Positions 57,852 through 64,000 of a DNA stretch of 64,000 nt are shown here, in pieces. The position numbers and the translations under genes were made by a program. How positions within the stretch are numbered: position 1 is the stretch's first letter; every line of letters begins with the position of its first letter. Origin of the DNA: VRUE01 sp963702575 (GTDB lineage Bacteria > Actinomycetota > Thermoleophilia > Solirubrobacterales > 70-9); assembly GCA_963702575.1 (NCBI GenBank), contig CAVPCU010000004.1:1-64000 (forward strand), in the 5' to 3' direction. The notes under the pieces were generated by a model. That model had not been told where the DNA came from and ran no database searches. It was given only the letters and a program-made list of their open reading frames with translations.

Positions 57852-58156
57852 GCGAGACCGAGATCCCCAAGGGCAGCTACGCGGCCGGGCGGCGGGTGAA
57901 GCTTCCGGCCGGCGCGGAAGCGCCCTACGCCGTCTTCGTCAACGGGGTCGAGCAGCGCGAGGAGGTCGACTACGACGTGCGGGCCGGCGAGATCGTCTTC
58001 CGCCGCGAGATCGTCAAGGAGAAGGTCGGCACCGGCCGCTGGCTGGCGATGTACCTCGGCCTCTTCGGCACCTACCGCAAGAACGAGACGATCGACCTCC
58101 AGTTCCAGCGCAACGGCAAGACCGAGCTGCTCTCCGACCTGCCGGTCGTTTCCTGA
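57848..58156 (+). CDS. Conserved hypothetical protein (gltA operon)
   Basis: 102 residues, unrecognised. A beta-rich N-terminal half (PYAVFVNGVEQREEVDYDVR, EIVFRREIVKEKVG) is followed by a short amphipathic stretch WLAMYLGLFGTYRKNETIDL. The pattern resembles a small beta-sandwich of the kind seen in uncharacterised actinobacterial proteins. ATG overlaps the preceding gene by 4 nt (ATGA). It ends the gltA unit before the toxin-antitoxin pair. Confidence 0.6.
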   Translation: MSETEIPKGSYAAGRRVKLPAGAEAPYAVFVNGVEQREEVDYDVRAGEIVFRREIVKEKVGTGRWLAMYLGLFGTYRKNETIDLQFQRNGKTELLSDLPVVS

Positions 58157-58180
58157 CGCGCGTGCTAGGCTAGCCGTAAG

Positions 58181-58200
58181 CTGTCCTATCAAGCGGACAG
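58181..58200 (+). promoter_or_regulatory. Inverted repeat upstream of the Xre/RES pair
   Basis: CTGTCC (58181-58186) and GGACAG (58195-58200) form an inverted repeat just before the ribosome site AGAGGAG of the Xre-like gene. TAGGCT (58165-58170) upstream may be the -10 box. It fits auto-regulation by the antitoxin. Confidence 0.5.
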
Positions 58201-58212
58201 AGAGGAGACAAC

Positions 58213-58905
58213 GTGACCGTCGTCGCCAAAGACTCCCAGCGTCGCCGTCTGGCTGAGATCAACTCCGAGGTGGAAGACCTGAAGGTCGCCTTCGAGGAGG
58301 CTCTGGACGAGGTTGCGAACCAGCCCGAGATCGACGGATCGGCTCGCAAGCGGCTGGCGCTGGTGGGCGAGCGGCTTGCCGCGCTCAAGCCCCGGCTCGA
58401 GGCAGCGGATCTCAGTATCGAGCAAAGAGCGACGCTCTACTCAGCGATGGTCGACGTTGGCAATGCGATGAACGCCGAGCCCGGCGACCTCAACCGCTTC
58501 GAGGCTGCGTTGATCGGCATCGAGCGGGTGCGTCACGTGATCCGCGACGCGCTCGACGAGTTCGTCGGCGGTGCCGGCGCTGACCGGCGGCGCCTCCTCC
58601 TCGAGATCGAGCAAAGCCTGCCGGGCATCCACCAGCGCGAGATCGCCGCGCTGCTAGACGTCGACCCGCGCACGGTGCGACGCTGGGGGAAGGAGTTCGG
58701 CGAGCCCGAGCATCGACTCCAACTCGTCGCCCACCTCGTCGCCGTGCTCCGCCACGCCTGGACGCCGAAGGGAGTCCTCGCCTGGTTTGGGCGCCCGCGC
58801 CGTGACCTGGACGACAAAGCCCCGGCCGCCCTCCTCGACGATCCCTGCTCGGAGCGGAGGCTGCTAGCCGCCGCCCGTGGCAGCAGGACCCAGTACGGGA
58901 CCTGA
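58213..58905 (+). CDS. Xre-like antitoxin (RES-partner type)
   Basis: 230 residues. The N-terminal ~130 residues are helical (VEDLKVAFEEALDEVANQPE, LAALKPRLEAADLSIEQRAT). A central helix-turn-helix region (HQREIAALLDVDPRTVRRWG) and the following LVAVLRHAWTPKGVLAWFGR resemble the Xre/MbcA/ParS antitoxin C-domain of RES toxin systems (the W-F-x-x-P ending). GTG 58213. It stops 3 nt before the RES toxin starts. Confidence 0.75.
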   Translation: MTVVAKDSQRRRLAEINSEVEDLKVAFEEALDEVANQPEIDGSARKRLALVGERLAALKPRLEAADLSIEQRATLYSAMVDVGNAMNAEPGDLNRFEAALIGIERVRHVIRDALDEFVGGAGADRRRLLLEIEQSLPGIHQREIAALLDVDPRTVRRWGKEFGEPEHRLQLVAHLVAVLRHAWTPKGVLAWFGRPRRDLDDKAPAALLDDPCSERRLLAAARGSRTQYGT

Positions 58906-58908
58906 CTC

Positions 58909-59529
58909 GTGGGCGGGATCGCCTTCAAGCGCTGCCGTGGGATGGCCTATCGAGCCACCACCTACGACACCCCGCTCTGGGTCTCGCCCAACAGCCGTCC
59001 GGGACGCTGGAACCATCCCGACGACGGCACGATCGCCCAGTACTGCTCTCTGGATGTCGCCTCGGCGATCGCCGAGATGGTCCGGCACGAGAACCTGCGC
59101 GACGCCGGCGACGCCGGCGAGATGCGGGTGAGCATCTGGGAACTGCGGATCGACGAGGGCGCGATCGCCGACTACTCGACACCGGAGCGCGCCGCCGATC
59201 AAGGGTTCGCGTGGGACGAGCTGGTCGCAGACTCTTGGGACGCCTGCTCGGCCGAGGGCCGGCGAATCGTGGAGGCGGGAGGGCGGGGTGTCCTGGCGCC
59301 AAGCGCCGCCCTTCCACAGGGCTTGGCTCTGACCCTCTTCGGCCCGCGCACCGAGATCTCCTGGGGGGCCGAACCGCGGCTCTCCATCCAGATCCCGGCC
59401 CGGCACATCCTTACCGGAGCACCAGGCGACGACCTGGTCGAGGGCACTCGCTTCTTTGAGGATCCCTATCCGGCCGTCGAGCCCACGCTCGCCGACTCAC
59501 TGCTCGCGTGGTCTCACTTGAAGACGTAG
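58909..59529 (+). CDS. RES-domain toxin
   Basis: A 206-residue RES-domain protein. AYRATTYDTPLWVSPNSRPG and RWNHPDDGTIAQYCSLDVAS with AIAEMVRHE contain the conserved Arg, Tyr/Glu and Ser landmarks of the family, whose members degrade NAD+ (by phosphorolysis or hydrolysis). It follows its Xre-like antitoxin by 3 nt. GTG at 58909 is used; an internal ATG at about residue 12 is an alternative. The 3' end overlaps the convergent UbiA-family gene by 16 nt. Confidence 0.85.
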   Translation: MGGIAFKRCRGMAYRATTYDTPLWVSPNSRPGRWNHPDDGTIAQYCSLDVASAIAEMVRHENLRDAGDAGEMRVSIWELRIDEGAIADYSTPERAADQGFAWDELVADSWDACSAEGRRIVEAGGRGVLAPSAALPQGLALTLFGPRTEISWGAEPRLSIQIPARHILTGAPGDDLVEGTRFFEDPYPAVEPTLADSLLAWSHLKT

Positions 59530-60452
59530 AGCAGGACGAAGGCGACGATCACCCAGGCTGCGCCGCCGGCGACCATGCCCCTGTCCTTGGAGACCATCGC
59601 GGCGATCGAGCGGTCGTCGGCGCGGTCGTAGATCAGGTAGAGGTAGCGGAAGATGACGTAGACGACCGGCGGGATCGTCCACATCATCTTGTTGCCGATG
59701 ATCGGCGAGTTGACCGCGTAGATCGAGTAGCTGATCACGGTGCCGGTGGTGACCATCGCGACCATCTGGTCGAGGAAGGGCAGCGAGTAGTGCTCGAGCA
59801 CCGGCCGGCTGCTGGTGCCCTGGTGCAGCTCGGAGACCGCCTCCTGGCGGCGCTTGGTGAAGCCGAGGAAGAGCGCCAGCATGCCGGTGCAGAGCAGCAG
59901 CCATTCCGAGGCGTGGGCGTCGACAGCGACGGCACCGGCGGCGACGCGCAGGATGAAGAGGCCCGCCAGGGTCATCACGTCGACGATCACGACCTGCTTG
60001 AGGCCGAGGCTGTAGGCCATCTGGGCGATCCCGTAGCCGATCACCATCAGCCCGACTTCCCAGTTGACCGCGGCGAAGGAGAGGGCGATCGCGGCCGCGG
60101 CCAGCAGCGGCGCGATCGTCTTCGCCGCGCCCTCGGAGAGCTCGCCCGCCGCCAGCGGCCGGAACCGCTTCTTCGGATGCCGGCGGTCGAGCTCGACGTC
60201 GACCAGGTCGTTGACGAAGTAGCCGGCGCTGGAGATCCAGCAGAAGGCGACGAAGGTGAGGGTCGCGGCGAGCACGTCCGCGGGGTGGTTGAACTTGCCG
60301 GAGAAGAGCAGCCCGGCGAAGACGAAGAGGTTCTTGATCCACTCCTGCGGGCGCCCCGTCTTGACCGCCGCTCGCAGCGGCGAGCGGGTCGGGACGACCG
60401 GCTCGACGGATTCCGCCGGGATCGTCGGATGCTCTGAGGTGATCGTGTTCAT
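59514..60452 (-). CDS. UbiA family prenyltransferase (decaprenyl-phosphate phosphoribosyltransferase-like)
   Basis: A 312-residue membrane protein with about nine helices. The N-terminal cytoplasmic part ends KTGRPQEWIKNLFVFAGLLF, typical of the DPPR-synthase branch. The first Asp-rich motif is NDLVDVELDRRHPKKRFRPL, the second is the YDRADDRS region. The homologous mycobacterial enzyme transfers phosphoribose to decaprenyl phosphate for arabinan synthesis. ATG 60452 chosen; a longer in-frame reading is antisense to the small exported-protein gene. It overlaps the RES gene end by 16 nt. Confidence 0.88.
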   Translation of the reverse strand: MNTITSEHPTIPAESVEPVVPTRSPLRAAVKTGRPQEWIKNLFVFAGLLFSGKFNHPADVLAATLTFVAFCWISSAGYFVNDLVDVELDRRHPKKRFRPLAAGELSEGAAKTIAPLLAAAAIALSFAAVNWEVGLMVIGYGIAQMAYSLGLKQVVIVDVMTLAGLFILRVAAGAVAVDAHASEWLLLCTGMLALFLGFTKRRQEAVSELHQGTSSRPVLEHYSLPFLDQMVAMVTTGTVISYSIYAVNSPIIGNKMMWTIPPVVYVIFRYLYLIYDRADDRSIAAMVSKDRGMVAGGAAWVIVAFVLLYVFK

Positions 60453-60513
60453 TGGCGTGTCGCGGGAGGGTAGCGCCGACGGCAGGCGGAGTCCGCCGGG
60501 CGCCCAGGGTGAT

Positions 60514-60542
60514 TTGAGTACCGCTCGAGCTGCCCTTACGAT
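60514..60542 (+). promoter_or_regulatory. Promoter of the small exported protein / FAD oxidase unit
   Basis: TTGAGT (60514-60519) and TACGAT (60537-60542) with a 17-bp spacer, 30 bp upstream of the ATG at 60573, which also has an AAGAGGAGG ribosome site. The -10 sequence is the same as in the yceI promoter at 569. Confidence 0.6.
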
Positions 60543-60572
60543 ACGGCGGTCTCGTCGACGAAGAGGAGGATC

Positions 60573-60884
60573 ATGAAGCTCAAGGTTGCAATTGGCGCGG
60601 TTCTGGTCGGCCTGCTCGCGACGGCCGCCGTCGCAGAGGCTCACAAGCTGCCGGTCGGCGTCGCCAAAAACGCGATCAAGCAGGAAACGGCCGCGGTCTG
60701 CGGCGAACTCGAAGGTTGCAAGAACTGGAGCGTGGGACCGTGCCAGCGGAAATCGCTGCACCGGGTCGACTGCGTCTCCCGGGTCACCAACCAGGAAGGC
60801 GGCTCCTGCGCCTGGGTGACGATCGCCCGGGTGCCCGCCCGCTCCTTCGAAATCCGCCTCCACCACAAGCGGATCTTCTGCTGA
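60573..60884 (+). CDS. Small exported cysteine-containing protein
   Basis: 103 residues, unrecognised. A clear signal peptide (KLKVAIGAVLVGLLATAAVA, cleavage near AEA) leads to a mature part of about 80 residues with six cysteines (VCGELEGCKNW, GPCQRKSLHRVDC, GSCAW, FC at the end), probably disulfide-bonded. Its TGA overlaps the proposed CTG start of the FAD oxidase, suggesting they are expressed together. Similar small exported proteins occur in Solirubrobacterales, but I cannot name a family. Confidence 0.7.
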   Translation: MKLKVAIGAVLVGLLATAAVAEAHKLPVGVAKNAIKQETAAVCGELEGCKNWSVGPCQRKSLHRVDCVSRVTNQEGGSCAWVTIARVPARSFEIRLHHKRIFC

Positions 60885-62515
60885 GACGGCTGAAGCACTG
60901 GGGTTGGGGCTACGAGGACCAGGCCCCAACCCCGAAGGAGCTGGCTGAGGCAGCCGCCGGCATTCGCGAGCGCCTCGGATTCGGCGGTGAGGTGGAAGAG
61001 CCGGTCCCGTTGGAGCGGGTCGAGGCACGGGCACCGCGGCTGAAGGCGCCGGCCGGCCTCGGCGACCTCTTCACCGACGAGAAGTACGAGCGGGTCTCGC
61101 GGGCGCTGGGCAAGGCCTACCGCGACGTCGTCCGCGGCTTCCGCGGCGAGTTCGAGAATCCGCCCGATCTGGTCGCGCAGCCGCGCGACGAGTCGGAGAT
61201 CGAGGCGGTGCTGAGCTGGGCCGAGGCCGAGGGCGCCGCAGTGATCCCCTTCGGCGGCGGCACCAGCGTGGTCGGCGGGGTCGAGCCGCGGCTGGGCGAT
61301 CGACCGGTGGTGACGCTGGACCTGCGCCGCCTCGACCGCGTGCTCGAGGTCGACCCGACCTCGATGGCGGCGCGGATACAGGCAGGAGCAACCGGTCCGG
61401 GCCTCGAGGAGCAGCTGCGCGAGCACGGGCTCACCCTGCGCCACTTCCCCCAGTCCTTCGAGTACGCGACCCTCGGCGGCTGGATCGCGACCCGTGCCGG
61501 CGGCCACTTCGCCACTCTTCACACGCACATCGACGACCTGGTCGAGTCGGTGCGGGCGATCACCCCGCGCGGCACCTGGGAGAGCCGCCGGCTGCCGGGC
61601 TCCGGCGCCGGCCCCTCCCCCGACCGGGCGCTGATCGGCTCGGAGGGAATCCTCGGCGTGATCGCCGAGGCCTGGGTGCGGGTACGGCCGCGGCCGACGT
61701 TCAAGGCGTCCTGCGGGGTCGAGTTCGACGACTTCCTCGCCGCTGCGGGCGCCGTCCGAGAGATCTCGCAATCCGGCCTGTACCCCTCGAACTGCCGCTT
61801 GCTCGACGCGCTCGAGGCCGGCACCACCGGCGCCGGCTCGGGTGAGAGGAGCCTGCTAGTCCTCGGCTTCGAGTCCGCCCACCACCCCGTCGATGCCCCC
61901 ATGGACCTGGCGGTCCAGATCGCCCAGACCCACGGCGGCACCCCCAACCTCCCGCCGACGGGCCTAAAACGTCCAAATGGCGGACGAAATAGGCCCGTCG
62001 GCGGGGAGGGTGAGGGGGCGGTGGGGGCTTGGCGGAGCGCGTTTCTCCTGGCGCCTTACCTGCGCGACACATTCGTTGCCTGCGGCGTGCTCTCGGAGAC
62101 CTTCGAGACGGCGATCACCTGGGACCGCTTCGAGGACTTCCACGCCACCACGATGGAGACGGTGCGAGCCAAGGTGGCGGAGGTGTGCGACGCCCCCAAG
62201 GACGGCCCGGGAGCCCCCAGGGTCACCTGCCGCTTCACCCACGTCTACCCCGACGGCCCCGCCGCCTACTTCACCGTCCTCGCCCCCGCCAAGCGCGGCG
62301 CCGAGGTGGCCCAGTGGGACGAGATCAAGGCAGCAGCCTCCGAGGCCGTAATAGAAGGAGGCGGCACGATCACCCACCACCACGCCGTAGGCCGAGACCA
62401 CCGCCCCTGGTACGACCACCAAAGACCACCCCCATTCGCCGCAGCCCTCCGCGCAGCCAAGCGAGAGCTCGACCCTGCCGGCATGCTCAACCCAGGCGTC
62501 CTGATCGACCCCTAA
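60881..62515 (+). CDS. FAD-binding oxidase (alkyl-DHAP-synthase-like), probable CTG start, in-frame repeat
   Basis: 544 residues. The N-terminal KHWGWGYEDQAPTPKELAEA with FTDEKYERVSRALG region matches the AGPS (alkyldihydroxyacetonephosphate synthase) branch; the FAD domain has AVIPFGGGTSVVGGVEP and SFEYATLGGWIATRAGGHFA. The end HHHAVGRDHRPWY and ELDPAGMLNPGVL contains the His-rich active-site loop. No ATG/GTG/TTG precedes the conserved start. CTG at 60881, overlapping the upstream TGA as CTGA, gives LRRLKHWGWG. Residues about 357-375 (LPPTGLKRPNGGRNRPVGG) are encoded by a palindromic insertion. Confidence 0.88.
   Translation: MRRLKHWGWGYEDQAPTPKELAEAAAGIRERLGFGGEVEEPVPLERVEARAPRLKAPAGLGDLFTDEKYERVSRALGKAYRDVVRGFRGEFENPPDLVAQPRDESEIEAVLSWAEAEGAAVIPFGGGTSVVGGVEPRLGDRPVVTLDLRRLDRVLEVDPTSMAARIQAGATGPGLEEQLREHGLTLRHFPQSFEYATLGGWIATRAGGHFATLHTHIDDLVESVRAITPRGTWESRRLPGSGAGPSPDRALIGSEGILGVIAEAWVRVRPRPTFKASCGVEFDDFLAAAGAVREISQSGLYPSNCRLLDALEAGTTGAGSGERSLLVLGFESAHHPVDAPMDLAVQIAQTHGGTPNLPPTGLKRPNGGRNRPVGGEGEGAVGAWRSAFLLAPYLRDTFVACGVLSETFETAITWDRFEDFHATTMETVRAKVAEVCDAPKDGPGAPRVTCRFTHVYPDGPAAYFTVLAPAKRGAEVAQWDEIKAAASEAVIEGGGTITHHHAVGRDHRPWYDHQRPPPFAAALRAAKRELDPAGMLNPGVLIDP
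61951..62005. repeat. In-frame palindromic insertion in the FAD oxidase gene
   Basis: CCCGCCGACGGGCCTA (61951-61966) and TAGGCCCGTCGGCGGG (61990-62005) are perfect 16-bp inverted arms; an inner CGTCC/GGACG pair leaves a short loop. The 55-bp unit is in frame and translates to text unlike the oxidase family. The central AT-rich stretch (AAATGG) contrasts with the gene. Confidence 0.7.
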
Positions 62516-62516
62516 G

Positions 62517-62570
62517 CCAACGAGTGGACAGTTGACCACCCCATACGGGGGTCAACCGTCCACTCGTTGG
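62517..62570. repeat. 54-bp hairpin downstream of the FAD oxidase
   Basis: CCAACGAGTGGACAGTTGAC C (62517-62537) pairs with the complementary arm at 62550-62570 with one mismatch; CCCC/GGGG lies inside. The core TTGACCACCCC...GGGGGTCAA closely resembles the core of the dispersed repeat (TTGACCACACC...GGTGGGTCAA), though the outer arms differ. It starts 2 nt after the oxidase stop and may terminate transcription. Confidence 0.65.
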
Positions 62571-62587
62571 AGGATCGAGCGGCTTAC

Positions 62588-62679
62588 AGGGAGACGGGGT
62601 GCCTCTCGAACGGGCGGATACTCAAAACGGCGACCTCATTGGTCGCCGTTTGTCCGGGCGAGAGGCACCCCGTCTCCCT
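62588..62679. repeat. 92-bp nested palindrome between convergent genes
   Basis: A perfect 21-bp inverted repeat (AGGGAGACGGGGTGCCTCTC plus G at 62588-62608, and its complement at 62659-62679) encloses a second perfect 11-bp hairpin AAACGGCGACC-TCATT-GGTCGCCGTTT (62625-62651). It reaches the stop codon of the convergent SDR gene. It could be a bidirectional terminator, but the two-tier structure is larger than needed. No coding sequence is seen in 62516-62677. Confidence 0.75.
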
Positions 62680-64000
62680 ACCAGTGCACGCCTTTCATCA
62701 GGTGCGCGAAGGCCACGGCCTCCGTGGTCGGCGCTTTGTCGGGCGCCTCGTCCCCTTTGCCCTTCGCCGCCTGCGACTCGGGGAAGAGGTTGTAGGCGAC
62801 GTTGAGGATTTTGTCGCTGACCGTCGGCGCGACCGCGTAGAGCAGCTCGCCGAAGGTGCCGAGCCGCGTCGCCACCTTCTTCGGCTTGGAGATCATCGCC
62901 TTGGAGATCATCTCGGCCGCCTCCTCCGGGGTGATCGCCGGGAACATGTCGTACATCCGCGTCGGCGCGATCATCGGCGTCCGCACCAGCGGCATGTAGA
63001 TCGTCGTGATCCGCACGCCGTCGTCGAACACCTCGGAGGCGATCACCCGGCTGAACGCGTCTAGCGCCGCCTTCGAGGCGACGTAGGCGGAGAAGCGGGG
63101 CGGGTTGGTCTGCGAGCCGATCGAGCTGACGTTGACGATGTGGCCCGACTTGTGGGCCTGCATCGAGGGCAGCAGGGCGAGGATCAGCCGCACCGCGCCG
63201 AAGTAGTTGACCTGCATCGTCCGCTCGTAGTCGTGGAAGCGCTCGTAGGAGAGCTTGACCGAGCGACGGATCGAGCGGCCGGCGTTGTTGACGAGGACGT
63301 CGACGCGGCCGTGGTAGGCAAGCACCTCCTCGGCCATCCGCGCCACGTCGTCCATGTCGGACATGTCGCAACGGTGGACGTGGGCGACGCCGCCGGCTGT
63401 CTCGATCTCGCGCTTGGTCTCCTCCAGCTTCTCGACCGAGCGGGCGACGAGCAGCACGGTCGCGCCGGCGTCGGCGACCTTGACCGCGGTCGCCTTGCCG
63501 ATCCCCGAGGAGGCCCCGGTGATCAGCACGACCTTGCCGCGCACCGCGGCCGAGAGCGAGCGGTCCTTGAACAGGCCGGGGTCGAGGTTGCGCTCCCAGT
63601 AGTCCCAGACGCGATCCGCGTAGCTCTCCAGCGGCGGCACCGCGATCCCCGACCCCTCCAGTGCCGCCTGCGCCTCGGTCGAGTCGAAGTGGGTCGGGTA
63701 GTTGACGTACTCGAGCACGCCGGGCGGGATTCCGGCCTCGCCCAGCGCCATCTTCGCCGCCCGCTTGGCCGGCGGGAAGAAGCGCAGCCCGGTGCGGACG
63801 AGGCTGGTCGCGGGGTCGGTCAGGCCGTGGTCGAGCCGCAAGGTCGCCTGCGGCGCGTCGGCGGCGCGGGCGAAGAGGTTGATCGCCTCGCCGGCGGTCT
63901 TCGGTTCGGGGTCGGTCAGGTGGAAGGTCTGGCCGTCGAGCCCCGGCTGGTGGGCGATGTGGTCGAGCGCGTCGGCGACGAAGTCGACCGGGACGATGTT
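62678..64000 (-). CDS. SDR family oxidoreductase, C-terminal part of an epimerase-SDR fusion (5' truncated by window)
   Basis: 440 residues are visible; the reading frame is still open at the window edge. The first 50 residues (NIVPVDFVADALDHIAHQPG, TFHLTDPEPKTAGEAINLF) are the end of an extended-SDR/NAD-epimerase or fatty-acyl-CoA-reductase-like domain. The second domain is a classical SDR: KVVLITGASSGIGKATAVKV, VDVLVNNAGRSIRR and YVASKAALDAFSRVI (Y-x-x-x-K). This two-domain arrangement is known from actinobacterial SDR fusions of ~650 residues with roles in lipid metabolism. The start lies beyond 64000. Confidence 0.9.
   Translation of the reverse strand, partial: NIVPVDFVADALDHIAHQPGLDGQTFHLTDPEPKTAGEAINLFARAADAPQATLRLDHGLTDPATSLVRTGLRFFPPAKRAAKMALGEAGIPPGVLEYVNYPTHFDSTEAQAALEGSGIAVPPLESYADRVWDYWERNLDPGLFKDRSLSAAVRGKVVLITGASSGIGKATAVKVADAGATVLLVARSVEKLEETKREIETAGGVAHVHRCDMSDMDDVARMAEEVLAYHGRVDVLVNNAGRSIRRSVKLSYERFHDYERTMQVNYFGAVRLILALLPSMQAHKSGHIVNVSSIGSQTNPPRFSAYVASKAALDAFSRVIASEVFDDGVRITTIYMPLVRTPMIAPTRMYDMFPAITPEEAAEMISKAMISKPKKVATRLGTFGELLYAVAPTVSDKILNVAYNLFPESQAAKGKGDEAPDKAPTTEAVAFAHLMKGVHW

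Overview
This is a 64 kb, very GC-rich (roughly 70% by eye) bacterial chromosome segment. The best guess is a Thermoleophilia / Solirubrobacterales-type actinobacterium. The reasons are the GC content, many GTG/TTG starts, many apparently leaderless genes (TANNNT box 6-9 nt before the start codon), a collagen-like exported protein, an exported repeat protein of the GTQI type, a UbiA family decaprenyl-phosphate phosphoribosyltransferase-like protein, a large ThyX and a B12-dependent ribonucleotide reductase. Taxonomy is inferred from gene style, not from a search. The window is densely coding: no stretch over 300 bases lacks a gene or gene remnant, and I saw no rRNA, tRNA, CRISPR array or complete insertion sequence.

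Layout. 0-2.5 kb: MarR regulator divergent from a YceI/FMN-reductase pair, then a hemolysin III family membrane protein. 2.5-13 kb: nrdJ, an alpha/beta hydrolase, a MacB/FtsX-like ABC exporter, a degenerate HAD phosphatase, an MFS transporter and msrB (both frameshifted), and a NarL-type regulator. 13-16.3 kb: serS, a frameshifted cytochrome c lipoprotein, a flavin reductase and two small membrane proteins. 16.4-31.9 kb: the complete 14-gene complex I operon nuoABCDEFGHIJKLMN, tightly overlapped, with an AEC permease coupled to its end. 31.9-36 kb: VapBC, a VOC protein, a divergent trio (two membrane proteins and a nucleoside deoxyribosyltransferase-like enzyme) and thyX. 36-44.9 kb: CBS, membrane, zinc-ribbon and pilin-like proteins, a YbhN-like flippase, a sulfotransferase, a RibD-like reductase, a DUF4143 ATPase and an acyl-CoA dehydrogenase. 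44.9-47.2 kb: two nucleotidyltransferase/HTH pairs followed by a decayed copy of the acyl-CoA dehydrogenase tail. 47.2-52.6 kb: collagen-like protein, phosphotransferase, an inserted AAA ATPase, a two-component system and a repeat protein. 52.6-64 kb: DEAD-box helicase, quinone oxidoreductase, PfkB kinase, gltA with two small coupled genes, an Xre/RES toxin-antitoxin pair, the UbiA-family enzyme, an FAD oxidase and an SDR fusion cut by the window end.

Three patterns stand out. (1) Short palindromic or inverted-repeat elements are scattered through the window, and several lie in frame inside genes. nuoG alone carries one 46-bp hairpin, shared with two other loci, plus two inverted copies of a ~97-bp element with 12-bp terminal inverted repeats. 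(2) Three accessory insertions (at about 39, 45-47 and 49-50 kb) are bordered by a duplicated, decaying copy of the end of the neighbouring host gene. (3) Five genes (nuoF, msrB, an MFS transporter, a cytochrome c, a response regulator) are each interrupted by one or two extra bases, always insertions; this looks like assembly error but needs reads to settle. Two genes (vapC and the FAD oxidase) appear to start with CTG inside a CTGA overlap with the upstream stop.

Functionally, the window joins core respiration and metabolism (complex I, citrate synthase, NrdJ, ThyX, SerS) with a heavy load of toxin-antitoxin and conflict-type modules.
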